This document shows positions 57,001 through 64,000 of a stretch of 64,000 nucleotides of DNA, in pieces. The position numbers and the translations under genes were made by a program. How positions within the stretch are numbered: position 1 is the stretch's first letter; every line of letters starts with the position of its first letter. The notes beneath the pieces were generated by a model that saw only the letters and a list, made by a program, of their open reading frames with translations, did not search any database and was not told where the DNA came from. The stretch is from Pseudoalteromonas marina (GTDB lineage: Bacteria; Pseudomonadota; Gammaproteobacteria; Enterobacterales; Alteromonadaceae): assembly GCF_000238335.3 (NCBI RefSeq), contig NZ_AHCB03000005.1, forward strand, positions 62,001 to 126,000, in the 5' to 3' direction.

Positions 57001-57924
57001 AAAGCAGACCCTGACACCGATTTAACGTGGCTGACGAACTTACCGGCTATAGAGTTTGAATGTGCAGATTGTAAAATTACCAACTACCAATTAGATAAAG
57101 TAAGCGCCTCGTTACTTGGTGACAGTAAACGTTTGGTTATTTCTGAGTTGGTTGTTGATAAAGGCGATCATATTTTGCGCACGAAAGGGCAATGGAAAGA
57201 TGGGCTTACACAGCTAAGCGGTGAAGTTAAAAGTGATGATATAGGTGCGTTGTTTGATGAGTTTGATATTACCACGGCTATCAAAGGCTCTAAGGCCACT
57301 ATAAATTACAATCTTGCTTGGCAAGCCCCACCTTACTCATTTGATGTTCCGAGCCTCAGTGGTGAAATTGATTGGGATTTAGGAGAAGGGCACCTAACAG
57401 AAATTAGTGATGGTGGCGCACGGGTTTTTTCGTTGTTGAGCTTAGATTCGTTGGTTCGAAAACTAAAACTTGATTTTAGAGACGTATTTTCAAAAGGTTT
57501 TTTCTACAACAGCATGCAAGGTTCTATGCAGTTAGAGAACGGTATCGCTTATACAAAAGACACTAAGATGGATGGCGTTCCGGCTGATTTAACCATTAAA
57601 GGCTACGCAAATTTAAATACGCTTGATATCAACTACGATCTCGCTGTTGCGCCGCAGGTTACCTCAAGTATTCCGGTTATTGTGGCGTGGATGGTAAACC
57701 CAGTAACAGGGCTAGCAGCATTGGCACTAGATAAAGTAATACACTCTGCGCGCGTAATTTCTGAAATTAACTTTAAAGTGACTGGCACCATGAGTGAGCC
57801 TGTTGTTCAGGAGCTAGATAGAAAAAGCCGTGAAGTTACCTTACCACAAGCGGCGCAAAACCAGCCCCAAGCCTCAGTCGATTTAAAACTTAAAGATGCT
57901 GAAGTAACCGCAACTAATGACTAA
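54061..57924 (+). CDS. yhdP: YhdP, AsmA-like inner-membrane bridge protein
   Basis: 1287 residues (E. coli 1266). One N-terminal membrane helix (about 14-36) is followed by a very long beta-rich periplasmic part and an AsmA_2/DUF3971 C-terminal region (about 1120-1255: GEIDWDLGEGHLTEI, GARVFSLLSLDSLVRKLKLD). YhdP with TamB and YdbH carries phospholipid between inner and outer membranes. One-base overlap with rng and 8-base overlap with nit. Confidence 0.95.
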   Translation: MKAKAVCFFCFRKLWQTCAIILVLLAVIVSILKYTLPYANDYKGDIETYLDEKFAISLSIGAISASWQGNGPALVLEDLSFKDNETAPISLTIAKTSLELNLWESIKTLQLKSNYFVINGFHTTVNVTDLFESSTQDDVSFEQKELIEGLFLGNTGHFAIENSSINFVLDDNKERKLLLENIIWQNEESQHLGSGTLALPGITVGTFDARIALKGESLEEVAGNMYVQANKVDVSNWLAQYINTEKQQLTSDINLQAWLKIEKGLIDDIKMQWLPSSVTWFNEAQSQQVSLSEGGFHLYPEQGNWHLKSTGLAFNNNNTTWPSLEFEAQLGENNQIWLNQIDIALLANLAALTNFDSLDAFLKRKPSGQIQQAYVNYESNQQWQVWFNANNIGWQELNSVPAAQGLRVSGLLNQDKGRISLFGENGTLITGDSFSDNISYNQLNIELDLAKQNNNWRISSDNICFDNNEITLAAEMQLSFGDTPRLDLYAEAFAEDASIAGHYFPLKAMSPELVSYLNGAIKGGEISKAQVLFAGPLSGFPFKDGSGQFDVLAQIDNATYQFDPQWPAVTDAKVKLHFANERMDIYSQQGSLVNLDVGNSVKVSINDLMNADELVVQIDKKAPMENLHTFFKATPIASPLADIFEVIQGQGEADASIELLVGSKFEGGASVSGTVELDDLPVFIATPGIALNNLTGVLNFKNDNIELKNATATWLGMPLAINYNSQSEASDYKANIDINAQLDANTLIDSGQGILKGSLEGQSAVDIGLVLNFTEQGFNYRAQVKSDLVGLTSKLPTPYNKAETQPWVLDAVVQGDDISNLITAQVNKRFYFNAILENGKSQFSNAHFVIGKQDLGLNSQDLSVTINLEQTELVPWVDLIDQIISAAQNEDDPESQGIMPPLNEVVANIGMLDISSMVFNDFEMRLAPEQSNVYLKLNAKELRAGVFIPTSQRSQPIRFNADYLRVNFAEQIEAPITEAAKADPDTDLTWLTNLPAIEFECADCKITNYQLDKVSASLLGDSKRLVISELVVDKGDHILRTKGQWKDGLTQLSGEVKSDDIGALFDEFDITTAIKGSKATINYNLAWQAPPYSFDVPSLSGEIDWDLGEGHLTEISDGGARVFSLLSLDSLVRKLKLDFRDVFSKGFFYNSMQGSMQLENGIAYTKDTKMDGVPADLTIKGYANLNTLDINYDLAVAPQVTSSIPVIVAWMVNPVTGLAALALDKVIHSARVISEINFKVTGTMSEPVVQELDRKSREVTLPQAAQNQPQASVDLKLKDAEVTATND

Positions 57925-58756
57925 TTTAGCGAAGCCTAACAACCACAATATATATGCTTTGCAAATGTGCTCTGGTCTAAATGCTGACGACAATATTGCA
58001 GAGTTAAAAAAAGCATTAAACACACTTCCCGCAACACGGCCATTGCTTATATGTCTCCCTGAGGCCTTTTTGGTGTTTAGCAAAAGTGGTCACGACACGC
58101 TGTTAATAGCTAAACATATTGAGCAATACAAACGTCAAATAAGCCAGTTGTGTAAACACCATAATATTTGGTTAAGCGCAGGGACAATTCCTGAGCCTTA
58201 CAACAATACTAAATATTATGCCGCCTCACATTTATATAATAATCAGGGTGAGTGCGTTGCAACGTATAATAAAATACACCTATTTGATGTAAACGTAGAT
58301 GATAAAACGGGGAGTTACCGCGAATCCGATTTTACCCAAGCTGGTAGCGATGTGGTTGTGGTTGAATCCCCCTTTGGTAAACTAGGTCTAACAATATGTT
58401 ATGATCTGCGTTTTAGTGGCTTATTTACTGCGCTTGTGCGTAAAGGCGCAGAGGTTATTTTGGTACCAAGTGCATTTACAATGGTTACAGGCCAAGTACA
58501 TTGGCAACCATTATTAGCGGCGCGAGCGATAGAAACCCAATGTTATGTCGTTGCTGCAGCCCAATATGGCGCACATGAAAATGGCCGACAAACGTATGGT
58601 CACAGTATTATTATTTCACCCTGGGGTAACACTTTAAGTAATTTACCCAGCGGTACAGGTTTTATTAGCGCTAACGCTGATTTAGAGCAGTTAAAAAAAA
58701 TTAGACGAGATATGCCTGTGCAGTCTCATCAACGATTTAGAGAGCATTTATTATGA
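57917..58756 (+). CDS. Carbon-nitrogen hydrolase, nitrilase family (Nit-like)
   Basis: 279 residues. The catalytic triad is visible: Glu in CLPEAF (about 49), Lys in YNKIHLFDV (about 117) and Cys in LTICYDLRF (about 159). It resembles Nit1/Nit2-type amidases that hydrolyse deaminated glutathione or omega-amides, an assignment made from family resemblance. It is embedded between yhdP and tldD, overlapping yhdP by 8 and tldD by 4 bases (ATGA). Confidence 0.88.
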   Translation: MTNLAKPNNHNIYALQMCSGLNADDNIAELKKALNTLPATRPLLICLPEAFLVFSKSGHDTLLIAKHIEQYKRQISQLCKHHNIWLSAGTIPEPYNNTKYYAASHLYNNQGECVATYNKIHLFDVNVDDKTGSYRESDFTQAGSDVVVVESPFGKLGLTICYDLRFSGLFTALVRKGAEVILVPSAFTMVTGQVHWQPLLAARAIETQCYVVAAAQYGAHENGRQTYGHSIIISPWGNTLSNLPSGTGFISANADLEQLKKIRRDMPVQSHQRFREHLL

Positions 58757-60192
58757 ATTCGGTTGAACAGCATTTATTACACGACAGCCAGCTAAATAGA
58801 GAAGAGCTCGAAAAAACGCTCGCCTACATACATCAGCACAAAGTAGATTACGCCGATTTATACTTTCAATCGAGTCATCACGAGTCGTGGGTACTTGAAG
58901 ATGGCCTAGTAAAAGAAGGCTCTTACAATGTAGAGCGCGGAGTTGGCGTACGTGCAGTAAGCGGCGAAAAAACGGGCTTTTCATATTCAGATGCTATCAA
59001 CTTAGAAGCGCTTAACAAAGCGGCTACAGCAGCTCGCAGCATTGCCGATGCAGGCGAAGATAAAGCTATTAAAGTATTTAGCGATGTATCAGCAAAAGTG
59101 CAATTTGCACCGCATCAGCCAATTTCAAGTATGAGCGATAGCGATAAAGTTAGTTTATTACGCGAGCTTGAAAACTACATTCGAGAACTCGCCCCCGATG
59201 CAGAGCAAGTAATTAGCTCTATGTCAGCAGTATACGAAGAAGTATTAATTGCAGCCAGTGACGGTACATTTGCTACCGATATTCGCCCGCTTATTCGTTT
59301 AAACTGTTCAGTATTGCTTGAAAAAAATGGCCGTCGTGAGCGTGGTGGCGCAGGCGGTGGAGCACGTTTAGATTACGGCTATTTTAAAGAGCTGGTAAAC
59401 GGTAAACCACGTTGGATGGAGTTTGCACAAGAAGCTGTACGCCAAGCTAAAGTCAACCTAGAAGCCATTGACGCACCAGCTGGCACTATGGAAGTGGTAT
59501 TAGGAAATGGTTGGCCAGGTGTACTTTTACACGAAGCGGTAGGCCATGGCCTTGAAGGCGACTTTAATCGTAAAGGCGCATCAGCGTTTAGCGGTAAAGT
59601 AGGCCAAAAAGTAGCTTCTGAGTTATGTACCGTCGTTGACGATGGCACCATGGCCGATCGTCGCGGCTCTCTAAACGTAGATGATGAAGGCACGCCTGCT
59701 GCATATAACGTGCTTATCGAAAACGGTATTTTAAAAGGCTACATGCAAGATAAGCTAAACGCACGTTTAATGGGGGTTAACCCAACCGGAAATGCGCGTC
59801 GTGAGTCGTATGCGCACTTACCTATGCCACGCATGACAAATACCTATATGTTAGGTGGCGAGCATAGCCAAGCCGATATTATCAGTAGCGTTAAAAAAGG
59901 CGTGTTTGCACCTAACTTTGGTGGCGGGCAGGTTGATATTACCTCGGGTAAGTTTGTATTTAGTGCATCAGAAGCGTACTTAATTGAAAACGGTAAAATT
60001 ACTCAGCCGATTAAAGGCGCAACACTTATTGGTAATGGCCCAGAAGTAATGCAGCAAATATCGATGGTTGGTAACGACTTAGCACTTGATAAAGGTGTTG
60101 GTGTTTGTGGTAAAGATGGTCAAAGTGTTCCGGTAGGCGTTGGTCAGCCTAGCCTTAAAATTGATCAGCTAACGGTCGGTGGAACAACTTAA
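58753..60192 (+). CDS. tldD: Metalloprotease TldD
   Basis: 479 residues (E. coli 481). The zinc-site helix is [15 protein letters not shown] (about 256, HExxxH), and [10 protein letters not shown] (about 200), DEGTPAAYN and [18 protein letters not shown] (about 345) are typical. TldD acts with TldE/PmbA to cleave small peptides such as microcin B17 precursor and CcdA. Last gene of the mre operon. Confidence 0.97.
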   Translation: MNSVEQHLLHDSQLNREELEKTLAYIHQHKVDYADLYFQSSHHESWVLEDGLVKEGSYNVERGVGVRAVSGEKTGFSYSDAINLEALNKAATAARSIADAGEDKAIKVFSDVSAKVQFAPHQPISSMSDSDKVSLLRELENYIRELAPDAEQVISSMSAVYEEVLIAASDGTFATDIRPLIRLNCSVLLEKNGRRERGGAGGGARLDYGYFKELVNGKPRWMEFAQEAVRQAKVNLEAIDAPAGTMEVVLGNGWPGVLLHEAVGHGLEGDFNRKGASAFSGKVGQKVASELCTVVDDGTMADRRGSLNVDDEGTPAAYNVLIENGILKGYMQDKLNARLMGVNPTGNARRESYAHLPMPRMTNTYMLGGEHSQADIISSVKKGVFAPNFGGGQVDITSGKFVFSASEAYLIENGKITQPIKGATLIGNGPEVMQQISMVGNDLALDKGVGVCGKDGQSVPVGVGQPSLKIDQLTVGGTT

Positions 60193-60211
60193 AGGCCCAA
60201 CCGATAAAGTT

Positions 60212-60235
60212 TAGGCGCGAAACCCTTCGCGCCTA
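60212..60235. terminator. GC-rich hairpin between tldD and the MscS gene
   Basis: Perfect 10-bp stem TAGGCGCGAA/TTCGCGCCTA with an ACCC loop, 20 bases after tldD and 7 before the convergent gene's stop. There is no T-run on either side, so it may be a weak or Rho-assisted terminator. Confidence 0.6.
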
Positions 60236-60241
60236 GTCGCT

Positions 60242-61099
60242 CTATGAGCTAGTTGCTTGGTTATTTACTCCGCTTAACGCAATTTTATGCTTCATTTCTT
60301 CTTCATACCATAGCGCCATAAAACACTCAGTGAGTTTATGCTCTATGTCCAGTGCCTGCTCGGTTGGGCAAAATAGCGTAAAGCGCGCTTTAAACTCACC
60401 CAATTCGGTTGTTCCAAAATGTATTTCTGGTGCAGGGCCCGATATTTTTGCATCTAGTTTTCGCTCAATAATCGAGTTATAACGAGTGGCGAGCTCTTCA
60501 AACTCTTCGCAGTACATTTTAGCTTTCACCGAGAGCGTGTCGTAAATTGGGTAAGGGTTAAAGCTCTCTTTTCGAACAATAGAAAAGCTATGTGTTGCAA
60601 AGCGTTTTACATAATTTAGATTTTTAATTGGGCTGGTGATGAGTTTATTATTAGGTATGTAAATCGTTTTTCTTGAAAATTGATAAGTGTGCATGTCTAT
60701 TTCATGCATGGTTGTTTTTATCCAGTCTGTTTCTGCTACTTCACCGTAATATTCACCGACTTGCACCCAGTCGCCAACTCTAAATGGGCGTGTAGTGACT
60801 AAGTAAAAAAAGCCAATAACACATTGAATAAACTCACGAGTGGCTAAAACAATGGCAACTGCAAAGGCCGCGATAGATAACGCAAAATTTTGAATTTCAG
60901 TCGACCACACAAACAATAGCGACAACACCAACACAAAATTAATAAAATGCTTAATGTTATGCGCAATGTAGCGAATATCTTTGTCTTTTTTTTCTGCGCG
61001 GTTTCTCGCTAATTTATCAACAAGTACTTTTAATCCAAGTGCAAAACTAAGCATAACAATTGAAACAAGAAACGGGTGTAGCAATATATCAGTAATCAT
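60242..61099 (-). CDS. Small mechanosensitive channel of the MscS family
   Basis: About 285 residues from ATG 61099; an in-frame GTG at 61132 would add 11 residues but has no ribosome-binding site. Three membrane helices (about 10-27, 47-66, 70-92) are followed by the MscS beta-domain (TRPFRVGDWVQVGEYYGEV, about 104-122, and IYIPNNKLITSPIKNLNY, about 150). The pore helix is AAFAVAIVLATREFIQC. It releases ions during hypo-osmotic shock. Single gene, convergent with tldD. Confidence 0.88.
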   Translation of the reverse strand: MITDILLHPFLVSIVMLSFALGLKVLVDKLARNRAEKKDKDIRYIAHNIKHFINFVLVLSLLFVWSTEIQNFALSIAAFAVAIVLATREFIQCVIGFFYLVTTRPFRVGDWVQVGEYYGEVAETDWIKTTMHEIDMHTYQFSRKTIYIPNNKLITSPIKNLNYVKRFATHSFSIVRKESFNPYPIYDTLSVKAKMYCEEFEELATRYNSIIERKLDAKISGPAPEIHFGTTELGEFKARFTLFCPTEQALDIEHKLTECFMALWYEEEMKHKIALSGVNNQATSS

Positions 61100-61174
61100 A
61101 ATATCCAGTTGTAGGTATGTTGATAAACACACGCTAGTATATTGAGTTATTTAGCTAATAAGCAAATTTTACCC

Positions 61175-61213
61175 TAATAAAAAGGCCCCTTAACACATAA
61201 CTGTAAGGGGCCT
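61175..61213 (-). terminator. Terminator of gorA
   Basis: Perfect 10-bp stem AGGCCCCTTA/TAAGGGGCCT; on the minus strand it is followed by TTTTTATT. It lies about 68 bases after the gorA stop. Confidence 0.85.
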
Positions 61214-61280
61214 AGTTAAATTAGTAAATAACTTGAACTCTGGTTAAGAGATTTATTATCCAGAGTTTAGGTTAAATAGC

Positions 61281-62642
61281 TTAGCGCATGGTAACAAACT
61301 CTTCAGAGCCCGTTGGATGTAGTGCAACAACAGCATCAAAGTCAGCTTTAGTTGCGCCCATTTTCATCGCTACGGCAAAGCCCTGAATCATTTCATCAAC
61401 GGCAAAACCAAGGCCATGTAAGCCAACCACTTTTTCGTCTTCTCCTGCGCAAACTAGCATCATATTACATGCTTGGCGGTGCTGAGTTACCGCGGTGTAC
61501 ATAGCAGCAAAGCTTGATTTATACACTTTTACGTTTTCTGCGCCGTACTGAGAAATCGCTTCTTGCTCGGTTAAACCAATGGTACCAATAGGCGGATGAC
61601 TAAATACCACGGTAGGTACTAGGCTATAATCCATTTTTAAATCGTCTGGGAGGTCTTTATTAAATAAGCGTTCTGATAACGTGCGGCCTGCTTTAACTGC
61701 CACAGGGGTAAGCTCAATACCGCCTTCAATAATATCACCCACTGCATAAACGTTTTTAGCCGTCGTATTTTGGTACTCATCTACTTTCACATAACCGCTT
61801 TCATTTACTTCTACACCGGCTGCTGCAAGGTTTATCTTGTCTGTTGTAGGTGTGCGGCCAATGGCCCAAATAACCTGATCAACATTTTGGCTGTAACCGT
61901 TTTCAAAATGAATAGTTAAACTGCCGTCACTTTCTTTGATTACTTCTTTAGGGGAGCATTCAGTATGAAGAGTCGGACCTTCTTTAGCCATAATATCGAC
62001 TAGCGTGTCGATTATGTAGGGGTCAAATGTACGCAGTGGCTTACTTTTACGAACGAATAAATGTGTTTCTGTGCCTAAACTATGTAATACACCTGCAATC
62101 TCTACGGCAATGTAACCGGCACCGATTACAGCTACGCGTTTAGGTTGTTCGTTAAGCTCAAAAAAGCCATTTGAATCAATACCATGCTCAGCGCCCGGAA
62201 TGTTTGGAATAGTAGGGCGCCCACCTACAGCCACTAAAATATGATCGGCGGTGTAGTGTTCACCATTTACTTCTACTGTTTTGCTGTCAATAAAGGTAGC
62301 AAAGCCTTTAATAACGGTGACGCCATTACTTGCTAAACCGTTGTCGTACCCTTTATGAATTCGGCCAATATAGGCTTCACGACTTTCTACTAGTTTGCTC
62401 CAATTAAAGTCTTTTACCTCAACGTTAAAACCGTAATCGGGTGCATATAAGTTAATTGCTTCGGCTACTTGTGCGCCGTGCCACATAACCTTTTTAGGCA
62501 CACAGCCTACGTTTACACAGGTACCACCCATGTGTTTTGCTTCAATAAGTGCCACTTTAGCACCGCGCATTGCAGCTCTGTTTGCAGAAGCAATACCACC
62601 GCTGCCACCGCCAATTGCAATATAATCAAAGTGTTGTGTCAT
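61281..62642 (-). CDS. gorA: Glutathione-disulfide reductase
   Basis: 453 residues (E. coli 450). FAD motif [16 protein letters not shown] (about 10), redox-active disulfide [17 protein letters not shown] (Cys about 42 and 47), NADPH-binding [17 protein letters not shown] (about 176), [17 protein letters not shown] region and C-terminal active-site [23 protein letters not shown] precedes the ATG. It reduces GSSG with NADPH in the cytoplasm. It is divergent from prlC. Confidence 0.96.
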   Translation of the reverse strand: MTQHFDYIAIGGGSGGIASANRAAMRGAKVALIEAKHMGGTCVNVGCVPKKVMWHGAQVAEAINLYAPDYGFNVEVKDFNWSKLVESREAYIGRIHKGYDNGLASNGVTVIKGFATFIDSKTVEVNGEHYTADHILVAVGGRPTIPNIPGAEHGIDSNGFFELNEQPKRVAVIGAGYIAVEIAGVLHSLGTETHLFVRKSKPLRTFDPYIIDTLVDIMAKEGPTLHTECSPKEVIKESDGSLTIHFENGYSQNVDQVIWAIGRTPTTDKINLAAAGVEVNESGYVKVDEYQNTTAKNVYAVGDIIEGGIELTPVAVKAGRTLSERLFNKDLPDDLKMDYSLVPTVVFSHPPIGTIGLTEQEAISQYGAENVKVYKSSFAAMYTAVTQHRQACNMMLVCAGEDEKVVGLHGLGFAVDEMIQGFAVAMKMGATKADFDAVVALHPTGSEEFVTMR

Positions 62643-62974
62643 TTTAAGTCCTTAGGCGTTGAGTTTTATGCGCATAAGCATAACATTAAGTTTTAAAAAT
62701 AAAGAGTGTTTAGATGACCTATGTTGAGTAAAAAAACATTCAGATTTACAGCCTTATCGATATAAAGCGATACGTTAAGTCAGTACCAAACAGAATATCT
62801 GCAGTACGTAACCGGGCTCGCTTTAGATTGCATTACCTGTAGGCATTTCATTATTACCGAGCCTAAAAGTAGTTATTAATGGCTTTCGAATAGCCAGATT
62901 CATAAAAAGTATGTTGTTTTTTAACTTTTAGACCCAATCTAAAAATGAAATGCATTAACGCAAAGAGAGTATTT
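62643..62974. promoter_or_regulatory. Divergent intergenic region of gorA and prlC
   Basis: 332 bp without a gene. It must hold both promoters. I see an inverted repeat GGCTCG (62815-62820)/CGAGCC (62858-62863), but no clear sigma-70, OxyR or sigma-32 element that I would stand behind. Confidence 0.45.
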
Positions 62975-64000
62975 ATGAGCAACCCACTAATTGGCCTTGA
63001 AGGCTTACCACCATTTTCTAAAATTAAGCCTGAATTTGTAGTACCGGCACTTAAAGACGGAATAGCAAATTGTCGAAAAGCCATCGATGACGTACTCGCT
63101 AAAAAGTCTTACACGTGGGATGACTTAGTGTTACCACTTGAAGAGGCCGACGATAAACTATCGCGACTATTTTCGCCTGTTTCTCATTTAAATTCTGTTA
63201 TGAATAACGACGAACTGCGTGAAGCATACGAGCAGTGTTTACCGCTTATTTCTGAGTACTCTACGTTTGTCGGTCAGCATCAAGGTTTATACGAAGCGTA
63301 TAATGCCTTGTACAACAGTGACGAATTTAAAACGCTGACTACAGCACAACAAAAATCAATTACCAACGCGCTGCGCGATTTTAAATTGTCGGGCATTGCA
63401 TTAGCGCCGAAGCAGCAAAAACGCTACGGTGAAATAAGCGCGCGTTTATCAGAGCTTGCTTCTAAGTTTGGTAACAATGTAATGGATGCGACTTTAGCGT
63501 GGCACAAGCACATTACTGATGAAGCCGATTTAGCCGGACTCCCCGAGTCTGCACTTGCGCTTGCTGCTGACACCGCCAAAAGTAAAGATCTAGACGGTTG
63601 GGTATTTACGCTTGATTTTCCATCTTACTTGCCAATTATGACTTACGCTGATAACCGTGAACTTCGTAAAGAAACCTACACCGCATTTAGCACACGCGCA
63701 TCGGATCAAGGCCCAAATGCGGGTGAGTTTGATAACTCAGACATAATGAAAGAAGCACTTGCACTTCGCCATGAACTTGCGCAGTTATTAGGGTTTAAAA
63801 GCTACGCTGAAAAATCATTAGCAACAAAAATGGCTGAAACACCAGAGCAAGTGTTTTCGTTCTTAGAAGACCTAGCGGCTAAATCAAAACCACAAGCAGA
63901 GCAAGAAGTGGCAGAGCTAAAAGCGTACGCTGAGCAAAAACATGGTATTTCTGAATTAGAAGCATGGGATTTTGGCTACTATGGCGAAAAACTAAAACAA
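62975..64000 (+). CDS. prlC: Oligopeptidase A, N-terminal part (cut by window end)
   Basis: 342 residues visible of an expected 680 or so. It begins MSNPLIGLEGLPPFSKIKPE; VLPLEEADDKLSRLFSPVSHLNSV and ADNRELRKETYTAFSTRASD are characteristic of M3-family oligopeptidase A. The zinc-binding HExxH would lie beyond the window. It degrades peptides and cleaved signal peptides in the cytoplasm. AAAGAGAG precedes the ATG. In many gammaproteobacteria prlC neighbours gor, as here. Confidence 0.95.
   Translation, partial: MSNPLIGLEGLPPFSKIKPEFVVPALKDGIANCRKAIDDVLAKKSYTWDDLVLPLEEADDKLSRLFSPVSHLNSVMNNDELREAYEQCLPLISEYSTFVGQHQGLYEAYNALYNSDEFKTLTTAQQKSITNALRDFKLSGIALAPKQQKRYGEISARLSELASKFGNNVMDATLAWHKHITDEADLAGLPESALALAADTAKSKDLDGWVFTLDFPSYLPIMTYADNRELRKETYTAFSTRASDQGPNAGEFDNSDIMKEALALRHELAQLLGFKSYAEKSLATKMAETPEQVFSFLEDLAAKSKPQAEQEVAELKAYAEQKHGISELEAWDFGYYGEKLKQ

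Noticed and set aside
62643..62974. Sigma-32 promoter for prlC
   Set aside because: A CCCAATCT word resembles a heat-shock -10, but no CTTGAA-like -35 lies at the right distance.

Overview
The window reads as chromosome of a marine gammaproteobacterium of the Alteromonadales, most probably Pseudoalteromonas. The evidence is gene order (rpmE-malic enzyme-metJ/metBL, mrcA/pilMNOPQ-aroKB-damX-dam-rpe-gph-trpS, uvrA/yajR-ssb, csrD...mreBCD-maf-rng-yhdP-nit-tldD), AT-rich DNA and protein style. The assignment is from recognition, not from a search.

Layout. 1-6470: ribosomal protein L31, a malic enzyme, and the methionine regulon (MetJ, then metB-metL behind a promoter with a perfect MetJ box). 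6473-18039: PBP1a facing the type IV pilus assembly operon pilMNOPQ, followed by aroK-aroB-damX-dam. 17984-24920: two small genes convergent with dam, rpe-gph-trpS, a TraB/GumN-like exported protein coupled to a 24-residue hydrophobic peptide, a small exported protein, and a CadC-like membrane transcription factor. 25002-30072: uvrA, a YajR-type MFS transporter and ssb.

30073 to about 43567 is a genomic island inserted directly behind ssb and before the hairpin that probably was the ssb terminator. Its left end holds four co-oriented genes: three different tyrosine recombinases and a small coiled-coil protein. This matches the ginABCD module that defines GInt islands. Cargo includes a serine recombinase with a dyad-rich upstream region, a complete IS30-family element (1230 bp, 2-bp target duplication), an extended-SDR epimerase, a membrane-anchored DUF4041/GIY-YIG protein, a protein with a HEPN-type RNHSIH motif, and a small integrase reduced to 42 codons by an in-frame internal deletion. 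It also carries three copies of a recombination-site-like motif, and a non-coding array of eight 52-bp repeats near the right end. The GIY-YIG and HEPN-like genes are plausible phage-defence cargo, but this is inference.

43600-64000 returns to the core chromosome: a degenerate GGDEF-EAL protein (CsrD/MshH), a PLP-dependent deaminase, an orphan MSHA-like pilin with Gln at the normally invariant Glu5, a periplasmic PEGA/SUMF1 protein, then the tightly overlapped mreB-mreC-mreD-maf-rng-yhdP-nit-tldD operon, a small MscS channel, glutathione reductase and the first part of oligopeptidase A (prlC, cut by the window end). In Vibrio cholerae the MSHA pilus operon lies between mshH (csrD) and mreB. 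Here it is missing, leaving one pilin-like gene.

No rRNA, tRNA or CRISPR array was seen. Starts were chosen by ribosome-binding site and family norm where the longest frame looked too long (metB, metL, pilO, ginA, ginB, ginC, the SUMF1 protein and the MscS gene).
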